Assembly (NCBI RefSeq): GCF_031877795.1
Contig: NW_027436512.1
Span: 2,323,407-2,387,406 of the forward strand
Length of the DNA: 64,000 bases
Direction: 5' to 3'
From: Strix aluco
Lineage: Eukaryota > Chordata > Aves > Strigiformes > Strigidae
This document shows positions 50,961 to 63,091 of this stretch, in pieces (the first letter of the stretch is position 1; every line of letters starts with the position of its first letter). The notes under the pieces were generated by a model, which worked only from the letters and a program-made list of their open reading frames with translations, made no database searches and had not been told where the DNA came from. The translations under genes and the position numbers were made by a program.

Positions 50961-53460
50961 ATGTGGGAGGAAGGGGATGGAAGCTGCTATTAGTGCTAAT
51001 GATGGTGTTCAATTTTTCCTCCCCTGTTGGGACCGAGGATTATGGCTGCTGCCTCCCCTGCTAATGTGCTGCTGGCAGCAGCTAAACTGGCTGATCTGCT
51101 TGGTGCTCTGCACCTGTGGGGGTGGCATAATGAGCTGTGTCCTTGTCTCAACCTGCTGCTTCCTCTCCTGGAAGTGTCTGTACTGCCAGCTGGGTTATTT
51201 TTTCTTTTTTCCTTCCTGTGTCTATTCTTGAGTGGTTCCCAGCTGGTGCTGGCATGTGGCCCTTGCTGGAGACCTCCTCCCAGGTTGACCTTTGCAAACC
51301 CCCTTGGATGAGCATGCCGGGGCTCTCCTGCTGCCCACATCGGGTGTGCAGGGGAGATGCAAGCAGATCTGCATGGCAGTGGGGTGTGTGGGAGGACTTG
51401 GTCCTCTCCTGCCCCTACCTGTGCTCAGACTCTGCTGGAGTAGCCAGAACCTGAGGGTAAGAGTGAGTGGGAAGGAAAGGGCAGTGTGGGGGATGCAGCA
51501 GTGCTTTTTGGGGGCAGAGCCTGGGGAAGAGCAAGGCTGGGAAAGCCTCTTGTGGGAGCAGTCTCTGCAAAACCCTGTCTGAGCGGGTGAAAGAGGAGAG
51601 GTGGTATCCCCACCCTGGCTTGCAGATGCTGGAGCACAGTGAGTTGTCCCAGGTTGCCATGGGAATCAAGCAGCAGGCATGGGACTTGAATCCAGAGTGG
51701 CTGGACTCTGGTTGAGATGCTCCCCAGTGAGACAGGGTGATGGTAGCTGAGAGACAGTAGCATCTCTGTGTCCCTGGCATCCTCCTCACTACCCATCTGC
51801 AACCTCATGTGTCCCCCTGGAAGGGAGGCCAGCTGTGCTATGGAGCTTGAATAGCATCAGTTGCCCCTGGGGGACCCATCTGCATGTGGAGGACATGCAC
51901 TGAAGTTTGGCTTGACTGCATTTCAGCCTCCAGCCTTTGCTCTGCTTTCTTCATCAAAGGAGTCCTGTAGTGCTTGATAGTTTCTCCTAGGGATGGTGCT
52001 CTCCAAGTTACGTTTTTAACCAAGTTATTTCTAGTTTGCGTTTGGGTGCCATGTGCTCTTCTTGTCTCTCTAGCCATCCTGTCACTTGCCTTGAAACGTA
52101 TCCTGAGTCCCTGCTTTTCAGGGCAGGGGGCATCCCTGGGGTGTTCCCAGCAGGGATGCTGGCCCTGAAGGTTACAGCTGGAGGTAGATAGCATCTGGGC
52201 TAGAGACAAACCCTGCTGCATCTATTGGGAGTGTGTCCATTTCATGCTTTTCCTTTTGCAGATCTGCCTGACAACTAATCCTTAATTTGCTAAATGAGCT
52301 GATGATGGCAAGATCTGATGGGTTCATCAGGACATGAAGTTGACTGCTGTAGGAAGCTTAATATCTTTGTGATGCTACCAAATCTGTCACCTCTTAAAAA
52401 AAAAAAAAAAGACCCAGGGGTTGTCTGGGAAGGAGAGTTTTCTGAAAGAACAGGTTGGCTTGCCTTTATTCTGATCTTGCCTCTTCATTGCATCCCAAAC
52501 CACATTCCCTGTGACTGCCCTGGCTTGATGGCAAGTGGTGCTCAGAGAGATGCAGGCAATGTTATGCTGGGGACAGACTCCACTGGTGCTGCAGTGGTGC
52601 CGGGCTGCTTCTCTCTCTGCCCATAGCCCATAACTACTAATCCCTCTGATTTTGCTGCTTCCTGAGCATCCTGTCTCCTTGGTCCAGGGGGATCATGGAT
52701 GGTGGGTGGGTAAAGCCATAAAGATCCCCTGTACAGAAGGAGAAGGGAGGGAGATTTCCAAGCACCTCCCTGGAGCACTGGAGGATGCTGAAATGCCCCA
52801 GTCTCATCTTTGTAAGCTGGGGTGATGCTTAGGGCTTCGCCAGGAGAGCATGCCAATGGCTGGCAGGGCTGTGACTTGCTGACCTGTGTTTCTGAAGGGC
52901 ATTCCCTGCCCTCTGCAGCCTGTGGAGCTGGGTTTGAGCAACAGACATGTTTGGGGCTGCCTGGCCCTGGCTGTCTCAGCTCATTGTTGTGGGACTTTGT
53001 GCTTGCCAGCCCTTGGCCCTGCTGTATAGCACTGTGCCAGTCCTGTGGTGGCTCTGCACATCTCCAAGTCACTGCTGACTGCTGCTAGCATGAAACCCTG
53101 GCTGGTGGGGAACAGGCTTTTCATCAGGAGCCTGAGACATCAGCCAGTGTTGAGGCTGAACTGGGAGGGAATGCTGGCAGGGACCAGCTGAGCATCTAGT
53201 GCCCCGGCTGGAGCAAGGATGCTTTTTCCTCTGTGCCCATTTCTTGCTTGGAAGCAGAGTGGGGGGAGATGGAGCATGATGGTGAGAGGTGTATCAAGTG
53301 GCCAGTGGTTCTCAGAGCAGTGTGTTATGGGTCACCATGTTCAAGTCAAGCAGCTTTCTTGTGTGTGTCTGGCCTAGAGGGCAGTCCTTGGAGTTTCTAT
53401 GTGTTGCAGAAGTCAGAAATCGCTCAGGTCTGTACTGAGTTCTAATCAGTAAATTAGGTA

Positions 53461-53947
53461 TGTAAAATATTTAATAAGTACAAATGGATTGGCGGTCAAT
53501 ACTATTGACTACACTTGAAGTTAGTATGGGATACAAAGATTATTGTGTAAGTTTACTATATGTATCTTGAATGTTACATACATGCAAAAAATGTCACTTA
53601 CCAACCCATCGATGTCTGGTGTCAGGTAAGGGATCTCTCAGCCTTGAGGGGTAACCTTGAGAGGTGTCCCTACTCAAGGGGAGATCACCGTGCAGCCAGC
53701 TGCTATAGAGGGAGAGCTCAACAGACCCTGATGGCTGCAGATATTTATAGCATAAAGTGTTTGATTCATAGTCAGATTTTCTGCTGTGTTCATGCAGTTT
53801 TGGCTGCTTATCAGCCCAGTCTCCAGCCAAACTGTTTTTGTGGTTTTGGTGCTGGGTTCTCACGGATAGCCTCACACAATAGGATTAACTTTGGTTAGGC
53901 CTACTTACTGAGCATCTGCCTGGACCAAAGTTCAGTTAGCTCAAACA
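53461..53947 (-). mobile_element. Possible solo LTR, family not recognised
   Basis: On the minus strand it begins TGTTTGAGC and ends ATTTTACA, with a TATA-like box (gctataaatatc, about 53755) and ATTAAA near the end (about 53470). AT-rich against its surroundings. The flanks show no target duplication, so the call is tentative. Confidence 0.4.
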
Positions 53948-54019
53948 GGAGGAGTGAATCTGTTTCACCATAGTGATCTTGGAGCTTTCTGTTTAATCTG
54001 GTCTCCCTGGGTGCCCATT

Positions 54020-54381
54020 TGTCCTGGTTCAGCTAGGATAGGGTTAAGTTTCCCCAGTAGTGGGGGGGAAGCTCTAGCCGGGTTATTCAATACCATGCTG
54101 ACGTCACCTCTGGGTGCCGAAGCGCGGGAGCGCGGGACAGTCGGTTATCGCGTGTGTTATGCCATCTCTCTGCTCTCACTGCTGTATCGGTAGATATCTT
54201 GCTCTGTTCATTGTTATCACTGTTACTGTTATTGTTATTGTTGTTGTTTGTTTTGTTGCTGTTGCTCTGTTGTATTAAACCTCTCCTTATCTCAGCCCCG
54301 GGGCTTTGTATTTCACTCCCTTTGTGGGGGAGGGGCAGCAGCTGCGTGGTCTCAGACCCCAGCAGGGACTAAACCACCACA
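54020..54381 (+). mobile_element. Solo LTR of an avian ERVL-type element, perfect 5-bp duplication
   Basis: 362 bp from TGTCCTGGTTCAGC to AACCACCACA, flanked by identical ccatt at 54015-54019 and 54382-54386. It holds a palindromic CRE (TGACGTCA, 54099-54106), a CpG-rich block (about 54117-54155), a GTT/ATT-rich stretch and ATTAAA near 54275. No internal sequence. Confidence 0.9.
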
Positions 54382-54429
54382 CCATTGCCATGGTATCTGG
54401 GCACATTCCTCCAGTTCTGCCTGGCAAAG

Positions 54430-55376
54430 TGTTGTGGTTTGAGCTCAGAGGGCAACTGAACACCACACAGCTGCTCACTCCCCCCTTCCCCCCCAGTGCT
54501 GAGAAGGAGGGAAGCAAAAGGCCCAGGAACTTGAGATAAGGACAGAGAGGGATGATCTCATCCATTAAGGCACAGGCAAAAGACAGACTCATTAGGGGAA
54601 GAAAAAAAGAACATAAATTTATTACAGACACTAACAACAACAACACGTAACAGACAGAGTAGGGCTGTGAGAAGCATTACCGCATCCTGAAAACACCTTC
54701 CCCCATCTCTCCCTTCTTCCCAGGCTCAGCTTTGTTCCCAAAATCTCTACCTCCTTCCCTACAGCAACACAGGGGGCAGGGAATGGGGGGTGCAGTCAGT
54801 CCTGCTGCTTCTTCCACCTTGGGGAGGGGGAAACTTCTGGTATTCTTCCCCTGTTCCAGCATGGTCCCCCTCTCACAGGAGACAGTCATCCACAAACCAA
54901 CTCTGACATGAGTCATTCCCACGGGTGTGTGGGTCACCCCCGTGTGTTGCAATCCTCCCAGTGCCATACTACAACAGCAGGGCCTTCTTACCACAGGGTC
55001 CCAGACTCCTTTGGGCACAGTCACCTGTCCCAGCATGGGGCCCCCACAGGCTGCAAATCAGCATCTGCTCCACTGCAGACACCCATGGGTGGCAGAGGGA
55101 GTAGCCCTGCTCCGGTGCACCTTCCCCCCCTCTTCCTTCTTTCTTCCACTGACCTTGGTGTTCACACAGATGTTCTCCCCAAGGCTCCTCCACCCCATCC
55201 CAGGTTCCCCTTCTTAAATATGCTATTGCAGAGGTGCAGCTAATTGGCCTGCCCTTGGTGCAAAGGTGGGTTTGACTTGGAGCCGGGGGAGCTTCAAGAA
55301 GCTTCTCACAGGGGCCACTGCTGTAGCCCCTTCCCCTGCTACCAAAAAACCCCTGTCACTCACTCAAATCAAGACA
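54430..55376 (-). mobile_element. Solo LTR of an avian ERV (long type)
   Basis: 947 bp. On the minus strand it runs from TGTCTTGATTTG to AACCACAACA, with a TATTTAAG box at about 55213-55220 and AATAAA at 54623-54618. Flanks caaag (54425-54429) and cagag (55377-55381) are a 5-bp duplication with one change. The internal tggaggactg and gcagg phrases are typical of an abundant bird LTR group. It sits 48 bp from the LTR at 54020, in the opposite orientation. Confidence 0.8.
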
Positions 55377-55381
55377 CAGAG

Positions 55382-56635
55382 ATGTCTGTGGTGGCTGCTC
55401 TGTTCATGGGGTTTTGCTAGATGCATTGCCTTACTCCTTGGGGAAAGGAGATTCATCTTGTGCAGGTGACCTCAAAGGCATCCACCTGTCCTTCTTGGAT
55501 CTCTGTTTGCCCCAGCCCCCTCTGTAACACTGACTTGAGAGAACACCCTGAAAACAGAGTGAGCCTTGAGCTCTCCTCTCAACTCAGACCAATGGACAGG
55601 GCAGGGGTTTGGCTTTCCAGCAGCCCTGTGGGGCTCTGGAGGGGCTAATTGCTCATCAGGGTTAGAATGTGCTGGGGATGTGAAGGTGTCTGGAGGCCCT
55701 GCACAGCTGGTCAGCTGTGAGGCCACATCTGGAGCATTGGGGCTCTAATTCCCAAAGCCGTGTCCTGTTTCTCATGGTGCTGGGCAGAGAGGATTCAGCC
55801 TGTCATGTGGTGCCCAGAGCTGCTGCAAGGCACCAAGATACAGCTGTTTGTGGTTGTCTTGGTTGTCTCTGGATGGACCATTGCAAAACAAATGCATTCA
55901 AGCCTGGTCAGGGATGGCAGTGGGTTAAGGTGAAAGCGAGACTTGGCAAACGCCACCCTCCAATTTGTTGGAAGAGAGCGAGCAAAGAGGGAAAAGTTAC
56001 ACCACCATGCAATTAGGGAACAAATACGGACAGCAGCAGCATCTGCATGAGAAATGGCTAGAAGAATTAATGCTTAAGAAAATATAGCCCCAAACTAATT
56101 TACCCCTTTGCTTCAGTGTTCAATAAGGGCAGTGGCACTGAATGTACAGCCTGAAGGAGGGTGGGGAGTGGGAGGGAGAAATTGCTGCTGCTGCTGGAGG
56201 GGAACAAAAATTCAGAGCATTCAATGTGCTGGGCTTGGGGAGAGGGGCTGAGCTGCTGCATGCTGTGACAGTGGCAGAGCTCCTCTTTGGCAAACCACCA
56301 TCTTTAAAGCATTGCTCAGGCTGGAGCAGTATTGAATGATTGGTGTTTGTGAAGGGAGAAAAGTGATCTTGTTATCGATTTACCAATAAGTAGAAGAAAT
56401 TGTGTTTGATTTAATAGAAATATAAAATCATAAGAAATATTTAGTAAAATTTTTGTTTGTTGTGGTTTGTGTTGGCAACCGATTGCTGCTTTAGAGTCAC
56501 CTATACAGTCCCATACCAAGGCCAAAGAGATTGGTCATAATCATTTAGTAGAAACGTTTGGAACCTGGGTAACCAAATACAAACTGATCTGTAAGTTGAT
56601 TTATAATATATATATATATAGGACCAGGAGAATAC
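55382..56635. other. Intergenic stretch, no gene seen
   Basis: Around 55690-55760 the wording (gaggccacatctggagcatt) recalls a CR1 body, too short to call firmly. A (TA)n tract lies at about 56605-56620. Confidence 0.4.
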
Positions 56636-56639
56636 AAGT

Positions 56640-56938
56640 AGTTGTCAAAGTCTAGGATTAATAAGAACTGAGGGAAACAACCGTAACAGCTTACAAGTAC
56701 CTGCCAAGGAAACTGTGTTTGTGTATGAAACTGTGTCCTTGGGAATTGTGTTTGTGTATGAAACTCTGTCCTTGGGAATTGTATATGAAAAGTTCTATAT
56801 AAGATGAGTGATTTTAGTGCTTGGCGCGCGTTGTTGGTGAGAATACTCCCCTGCGCGCCCGGCCGTCAATAAAGAAGTGTCTGCTTATCTGCATCAAATT
56901 GGTGTTGATAAGTTCTTTATTCCGGATTTTCGGTAACA
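56640..56938 (+). mobile_element. Probable ERV LTR (3' part) with internal duplication
   Basis: Promoter-like and polyA-like signals in LTR order: tatataag at about 56798, a CpG-rich cap region (gcgcgcg, gcgcgcccggccg), AATAAA at about 56869-56874, and an end at CGGTAACA. A 33-bp unit (gtgtttgtgtatgaaact and on) occurs twice in tandem at about 56714-56779. The start and a target duplication could not be fixed. Confidence 0.55.
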
Positions 56939-56944
56939 ATCTGG

Positions 56945-59900
56945 GCACATACAAGCCTCCGTCTGGTCTCAAATTCTAGATAAGGTTGAAGAAAAAATAA
57001 GAATATTCAAAGTCAAATGGGAAGAGAGCCAGCAAGGGGGACAGGTGGGGACAGGGTGCAGGCTCTGGCCTGTGGGCGCTGATGCTTTTGCTTCCTCAAG
57101 GTGCATTGTCTGGTGCCCATGTCCCTAGGTCATGCTGATGCCAGCACTGATGCTGCTCTCTGAGCTGTGGTCCCAGCTGCAAGAAATCTTCCGCATTTAA
57201 TGTAGACATCAGCACGTGTCTGCGGTAGTGATTAGAGGGGGGGAACTGAGCTGGGTGGCCATCTCGCAGGTCCTGGGGTGCCTGCAGGTACATCAGTGTT
57301 TCCTCTCAGTACAAGGGGAGGGAGAATAGGACTGGGGATGTGTCATGATGCTTGCAACTGGAGATGCAGCTGCTGACCATCCTGGATGCCAGGATCCATG
57401 ACCTGCCTGCTGGGTTGGGAAAGGGGCCCTGGCTGGGGCGTGATGCCATGCTTGCCGTGCCGACTGCTGTTGCTGTACTGTGGCTTGGTGCTGCCGGGAG
57501 GCTGCCAGGTGAGGGGTGGAGATGGAATGTTTTCTTGGACACCTCGCGGGACTTAAAAAAGAAGTTATTCTGTGAAAATAAATGTGCTAAATCTGTTCCA
57601 TCTCCCTGTTTGGTGCAGTGGCTTGTCCCACGCTCGGCTGGAGTTACATAAGAATGCACTGGCAGAGCAGGGTCACGCCAGGGGGCTAGCAGGCATTGCT
57701 CTGTCCTGCTGCAGCCTGACCATGGCTGTGTGTGACCTGTGTGTGCCAAATCCCCAAATGGGGTCTGCAGAGCTGTGCACTGTGGAGTGTGCCAGGTGTG
57801 TGCCCACATGTGTGAGCATATGTTGCATCTGTCTGTGTGTGCTGCAAGCCTGTGTGTCCCGGGGGAGTGTTTGCTAGGTGATAACCCCAGGCCAGACCTT
57901 CTAGCTTAGAAATGGAGGTTTCTGTCCATGCACATCCCACACGGATGTGGTACTGGGCATTCACACATCGCATGCCATGCATATGCATGTCCCCCATGCC
58001 ATGCATGTGCTGTGCCCTGCACAGCCCCTGCCAGGTCCGGCTCAAGCTTTTGGGGATGGAGGGACCTGAGTGGTGAGGGGTTTTTGCTACAGCAGCATCT
58101 CCTGTAGAAGGGTCTCCTCTAAGCTGTGGGGGCAAACGTGACTGGGAGTGCTTATGTATGTGCTAAGGGGGCATCTCCTGTGTGGGGATCTCTGGATTTG
58201 GGACCAAAAAGTAGCAGGGGGGCTTTCTTCCCCCAGGGAGCGTGGGTGCAAGTATGGGGTCACCCCACTGTGCCATGAAGTGGGTCACATGCAAAATTGG
58301 CTCCATCCAGGGTTCCCCACCTGCAGAGTGCAGGGCTCCCATGGAAGGACATGAGTGGGTGCAGACTGCATTTCAGAGCAGGTGGTGAAGAAAATGGCTG
58401 GGGGGGGGGATTCCTGGAGGGAGTAGGGGTGGGCACACTCGTCTGCTGTGCATGTCTCCCCGCGCATATATTTGCATGTACAGGCAGAGCTTCTGGAGAG
58501 GGTGAATGAATGAGGCAATTCACTATTTCAGCACTGGCTCTGGCGAGGCTTTTCCTTTAGAGGCAGGTCTGCATATGTGCGTAGGCTCCTGCCTGCGTAT
58601 GCGTGTGGGCTCCTGCCTGCGTGTGCAGGTGGGTGTCAAGGGGGTTTTGGGAGATGTTTGCCACGTCAGGGAATTCACTCTGAGAGCTTGTGCGTGTCCC
58701 CACCGTGCTTGCTGTCTTGTCTGCTTAATGCAGTGTTGTGTAACTTTCAATGCCCCCAGCAGAGGAGGATGCTCTGGCAGCTCTCCCTGCCTGCTGACAG
58801 AGTGACATCCCCCTGGCCAAACAGGGTGAGGAGGGCAGCCCTAATTTCCCCCTCTGCCCGAGAATGCCAGTGCCTTTCCTCCCTGCCACAGGGAGGGGTG
58901 CCCCCAAGTGGCAGGCCTGCTCTGACAGACGGAGGGACCATTTCTTCGGTCTCCCAAATTTATGCCCCTCAAACAAGGTGTTTGCTCTGGGAGCAGTAAG
59001 GGAGGGTATGGGTCTCCCTGTGTGGGGATTCTGAGACCCACCAACTCATGCAATGCCAAGCGATGGGGAGAGGAGGAGACGAGGCTGGCGGGGCCTGTCG
59101 TGCCCAGCCTGTTGGAGGTACCTGGGAGAAATGGGGCGGCTTTGCTCTGGAAAGCAGAGGAATGGCCAGGGCATGGGGGAATCCACCTGACATTTTTGTC
59201 TCTCCTCCTGTAGCTGTGTTGCCATGCTACTACAGCCGTTGCCATGCCAGTAAAGCTGTTGCCATGCCATGCCGAGGGTGTCGGAAGAGGATGTCAGGTT
59301 TCTTTGAGGATGAGGAGATGGGAGGTGAAGCCGGGGTGATGCTGTGGCCTATGAATCCTACCTTGCTGCCAGCCCAAGGACCTGCTGGGCACGGTGTGCC
59401 ACCCAGGCCAGCTCAGAGGGGACCAGGCAGTGATGGAGGTGTCATTGCCTGTGGAAGCTGTTGTGATGAGTGGTGGTCCCCAGGGTTGGGTCCTGGTGGG
59501 TCACTGGCCTTGTGGTGCTCCCCTAGCATTGTTCAGTGCTCCCCTGGCATTACTTGTTGCTCAGGGTGCTAGAGGGATGACCTGACAGCAGCCTGGTATG
59601 TCTGCAGTGGTGTTCTAGCAGCTGGATTTATAAAGTCATCAAATAAAGAAGCCAGGATTATTTGACAAGCCCTGTTGAACACAGGCATGAAATTATGGTG
59701 GTAGGGGCTGGGTTATATCCTCTTCCTTAATTTCCTTTCCTGCACCATCCTGGGCTGTGATCCTGCTCTCATAGCCTATAGATGTTTGACTGATGGGGCT
59801 CATACCCAGCATCATCCTCACTACCTGACTGTAACATACACATTTCAATTCTGCACCATTGAAGTGAGCCAGAGACCCTTGAGGTACTCCTGGCTGCAAA

Positions 59901-60235
59901 TTTTGGGGCCTTTCTGGATTAAAAATTATACTATCTTGCAAACATCCTCCTGGCCGGAAGGTCTGGTGGGCATGCAGGTTCCTCAGCTCTGCTCCCCAGG
60001 TTCAAAGCAGGCTGCAGGCTCTCATGACTTCATGTGCCAGCTGGGTTGGGATGTTTGTGCCCCAGTTATGCTACAGAAATCTTTGCAGACCAGGGAGAAG
60101 AGTTGCAACCTGCAGATCAGTGAGGCAGGGTGGCCCAGCTGAAGTATCAGTAGGAGTCGTGGCTTTGTGTGCTTGACTTATTCTTTTCCATCCTGCCATC
60201 AGCCCCTAAAGCATGAGGTGACCCAGGGAGTTAGG
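56945..60235. other. Intergenic stretch, no gene seen
   Basis: No exon or RNA gene recognised. Small local repeats only: gctcctgcctgcgt occurs twice near 58585-58630, and gttgccatgc-type units occur three to four times near 59216-59272. The open frames have no domains. Confidence 0.5.
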
Positions 60236-60240
60236 TTTGG

Positions 60241-60827
60241 TGTGATAGACAGCAAACTGTTTGTTCATCAAATTCCATTAAAGATACTGGGAGCTCGTGA
60301 CATGTTATTCCATAAACTATGTAGGCCTAAGCTTAATCTTAACTATTACATTGTGTAACGACTAACTGACTGCAAGTACTTATCTAAGTTGAAATGCTGA
60401 AGCAAGGACTCCTATTGTACAAAAGACTGAAAAGAGGGAGAAAGGGAAGAAGGACAAAGGGGAGAAAGACAAAGGGGAGAAGGAAAAAGGGGAAGTGTCT
60501 ATATTCTGTAAGATATAAACAAAAGCTTTGTGAGCCACTCTCAGGGAAGCAGGAAATACGAGGAGTTGGTGACGCGAGGAAGACCCGGATGGAGCGACCC
60601 CCTAGCTGCAAAGTGCGCAGACGCAGGGTACACCTCTCAGAGAGACCCGATACCGGAAGGCGGAGGATATAAAAAAGACGGACCCTCGGGAAGTGAGTGC
60701 ATGCCCTTGGTGGAGCAGGGACTCCCCGGCCGCCCAGCGCTGTTTTGCTTATTGCCGCTTGCTAAAATAAATAGTTGAAATTTAATTTGTCCTAACTTGC
60801 ATCATTTTGGCAAGATAGTCTATAACA
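60241..60827 (+). mobile_element. Solo ERV LTR with perfect 5-bp duplication
   Basis: 587 bp from TGTGATAGAC to CTATAACA, flanked by identical tttgg at 60236-60240 and 60828-60832. TATAAA at 60668-60673, AATAAA at 60766-60771. A purine-only stretch with repeated aaaggggagaa phrases (about 60425-60500) lies in U3. No internal sequence. Confidence 0.88.
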
Positions 60828-60832
60828 TTTGG

Positions 60833-62490
60833 TACCTGTTGGCTGTGGGAGCAGCTCATGTGGTGAGGTTCCCTTCCTTCCTGGCAGAAGGGATTGGCCC
60901 CAGAGGATGTGGAGCTGCTGGGTCTCAGCATCTCTTCCTCCTGCCTTTGATTTTTATTGTGCAGCAGGTGCTTGCATGAGAGCACCACTGTGCTGGGGCT
61001 CAGGAGAGATGCCACACAGCGGGATCATTTTTCCACTTTCCTCTCCCTGCTGTTAAAAATTCACCTTGTGGGCACTGAGGTGAATTCTTGCAAGGCCAGT
61101 GCCTGTCTGTCCCCCAGCAGCCAGCCCCACCACCAGCCCAGAGCAGCATGGTGCAGCCCATCCGCAGGCACAGGGCTGTCCCCAGTGTGGGAGTGGCACT
61201 GCCCTGAGATGAGCAGAAATAGCTCCTGCACATACCCAGCTGTGTGCTGCCTTCATGTTGTAGCAGGGCAAGGATGGGGCTGTGCATGTCTGGGGGCCTG
61301 CCCTGTGCAGGCAGCTGCTGGGTGTTTTTCCATGCATGGGAGATGCTGGCTGTCCTGCAGTGCTAAGGGCAGGTCTCTGACAGTGCCTGGCTGTGGGGTT
61401 GGGGCCAGGGCAGGGCACCCCCTTGGCTGGAAGTATTTTCTCCCCAAAAGTGAGATGGCAGCTCCCAGTCCCCCAGCTCTTGTGCTGTTTCTCCCCAGCC
61501 CGGTACCTGGTGTCCCTCCACCGGAGAGGGGGAGCACTGCCAGAGCATCCTACCCAGCCTCCATCCATCTCTTTCCAGCCCCCATGCTCCAGCCTAAATA
61601 ATTCCTCCTCTCCCTGGTGGTGTGCAGACTGCTTTCCTGTTCTTCCCTTAGTCATCTCTCAGCCAAGTGAGACACATATAGTTGTGTGTGGCTCATTGCA
61701 GATCAGTCACTCCAGCCCCCATATCATTTCACTGGGTGCCCTGCACTGAACATGAGGTACCTCCCCCTTTACTACCTCATCGTTGCTGCCAGAGCCCCTA
61801 ACCCAGCTGCCCAGGGAGCAAGCAGCCCCGTTGATGCTGCATGGCTTGGCAGATGACCCAGATGGGGCTCTGTGTGCCTGTCCAGCTGCAAGCTGGGTGC
61901 CCTTGTGCATGCCAAGTGTGGTGCTGGCTTTCTGGGGTGACTTCAATCCAAATCCTTGCTTTCCAGATACCCTGGCTGCCTTCCTTCTTCCCTGGCCAGC
62001 CAGGGTACTCCTTGGCCCCATGAGGCGCACAGATTAATCCTGGACTGATGTCTGGTTACTGGTGTCCCCATCGCACACCTTGACATGGGGAGCTTGGGGG
62101 GGCAGAGGGGACCGTGTGTGCTGGCTTTCAGGTCCAGGAGTGCATCCCAGATGGAGAAGAGATCCTGGGGCACACAGGCACATGCATGGTGCAAGAAGGG
62201 ATGCTGGGGTGTGTGGCACTGTACAGCTGCCTGCCTGTGCTACCCAGAGGGACTGTCAGCATCTGCTCTGAGGCCAGCCACGGGGCTTGGATCCGTGCAG
62301 CCAAAATGGGAAGGCAGGACCTGCTTTTCACCACACCCCAAACGATTTCCCTCCCCACCTTATTTGACAGTCGATGGCCCCTGTCACACCAGCCCCAGTG
62401 CTCAATAGTGGCTGCTTAGGGACCAGCGAGGCACAGGTGGTTGCAGAGAGGGGAACAGCAAGTCACGGTGCATGGGAGCCCCAGGGAGCT
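60833..62490. other. Intergenic stretch, no gene seen
   Basis: GC-moderate sequence without recognised exons, RNA genes or repeats; the open frames are Pro/Ser/Cys-rich and featureless. Confidence 0.5.
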
Positions 62491-62494
62491 GACA

Positions 62495-63024
62495 TGTGGA
62501 AACAAACTCTACAACTCAGATAGAGTTATAAAGCAGGTATGTTTATTCCGGCCGGGGTGCAAGGGGATTTCTCCACAAAGCTTGCACACCATCTCTGGCA
62601 AGTAGCCAAATATTTATTACACCAAAGCATACATATTCATTAGGAAAGGCCAGGTTATTACAATTAGTTTGGGGAATAGGCGTGATTATTATAATTATTT
62701 CTTTGGTGGTCAAGGGGAGAAGTACGTGGTCCTCCTCACAGTGTCCGCTCTTTCCAGGGCATGTGCTGTGAGGCAAAGTCCAGGTGTCTTCTTCCTAAAT
62801 CAGCGAAATCATCCTCCCTAGATAGCATCTCTGAGTCCTTTTGTTCAAGTTTAAGTTTGCCTAAGTGCCCATTGAGGGCTTTGAGTCTGCTATCAGTGAG
62901 TTGTCCTTTTAATTCATAGACCAGGGCTACCTGCTACTTTTCATCATAGCCAATCCCCAAACTATCTGGGTAAGCTACACTGAATCCACAGAACAGTCTG
63001 GGCAAGCGGGATTCTTAGGCAACA
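62495..63024 (-). mobile_element. Probable solo ERV LTR
   Basis: 530 bp. On the minus strand it runs from TGTTGCCTAAG to GTTTCCACA, with AATAAA at 62547-62542 about 45 bp before the end, as in compact LTRs. The flanks (tgaca and ttcag) do not match, so the ends may be slightly off or the duplication lost. Confidence 0.65.
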
Positions 63025-63091
63025 TTCAGAAATCATCATATGTTGTTATAAGTAAATAATTTGCAAGGAAAGTGGTCATTTCTCTGTATCA

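Larger units (their letters stand above)
48853..53455. other. Intergenic stretch with old CR1 pieces, no gene seen
   Basis: Apart from the CR1 fragments listed separately (about 49330-49830 and 50770-50960) I recognise nothing. A run of about 16 A lies at 52397-52412 with no retrocopy beside it. Open stretches up to 229 codons lack domains and exon-like boundaries. Confidence 0.5.

Noticed and set aside
52397-52412. A-run as the tail of a processed pseudogene
   Set aside because: No coding similarity upstream and no flanking duplication.
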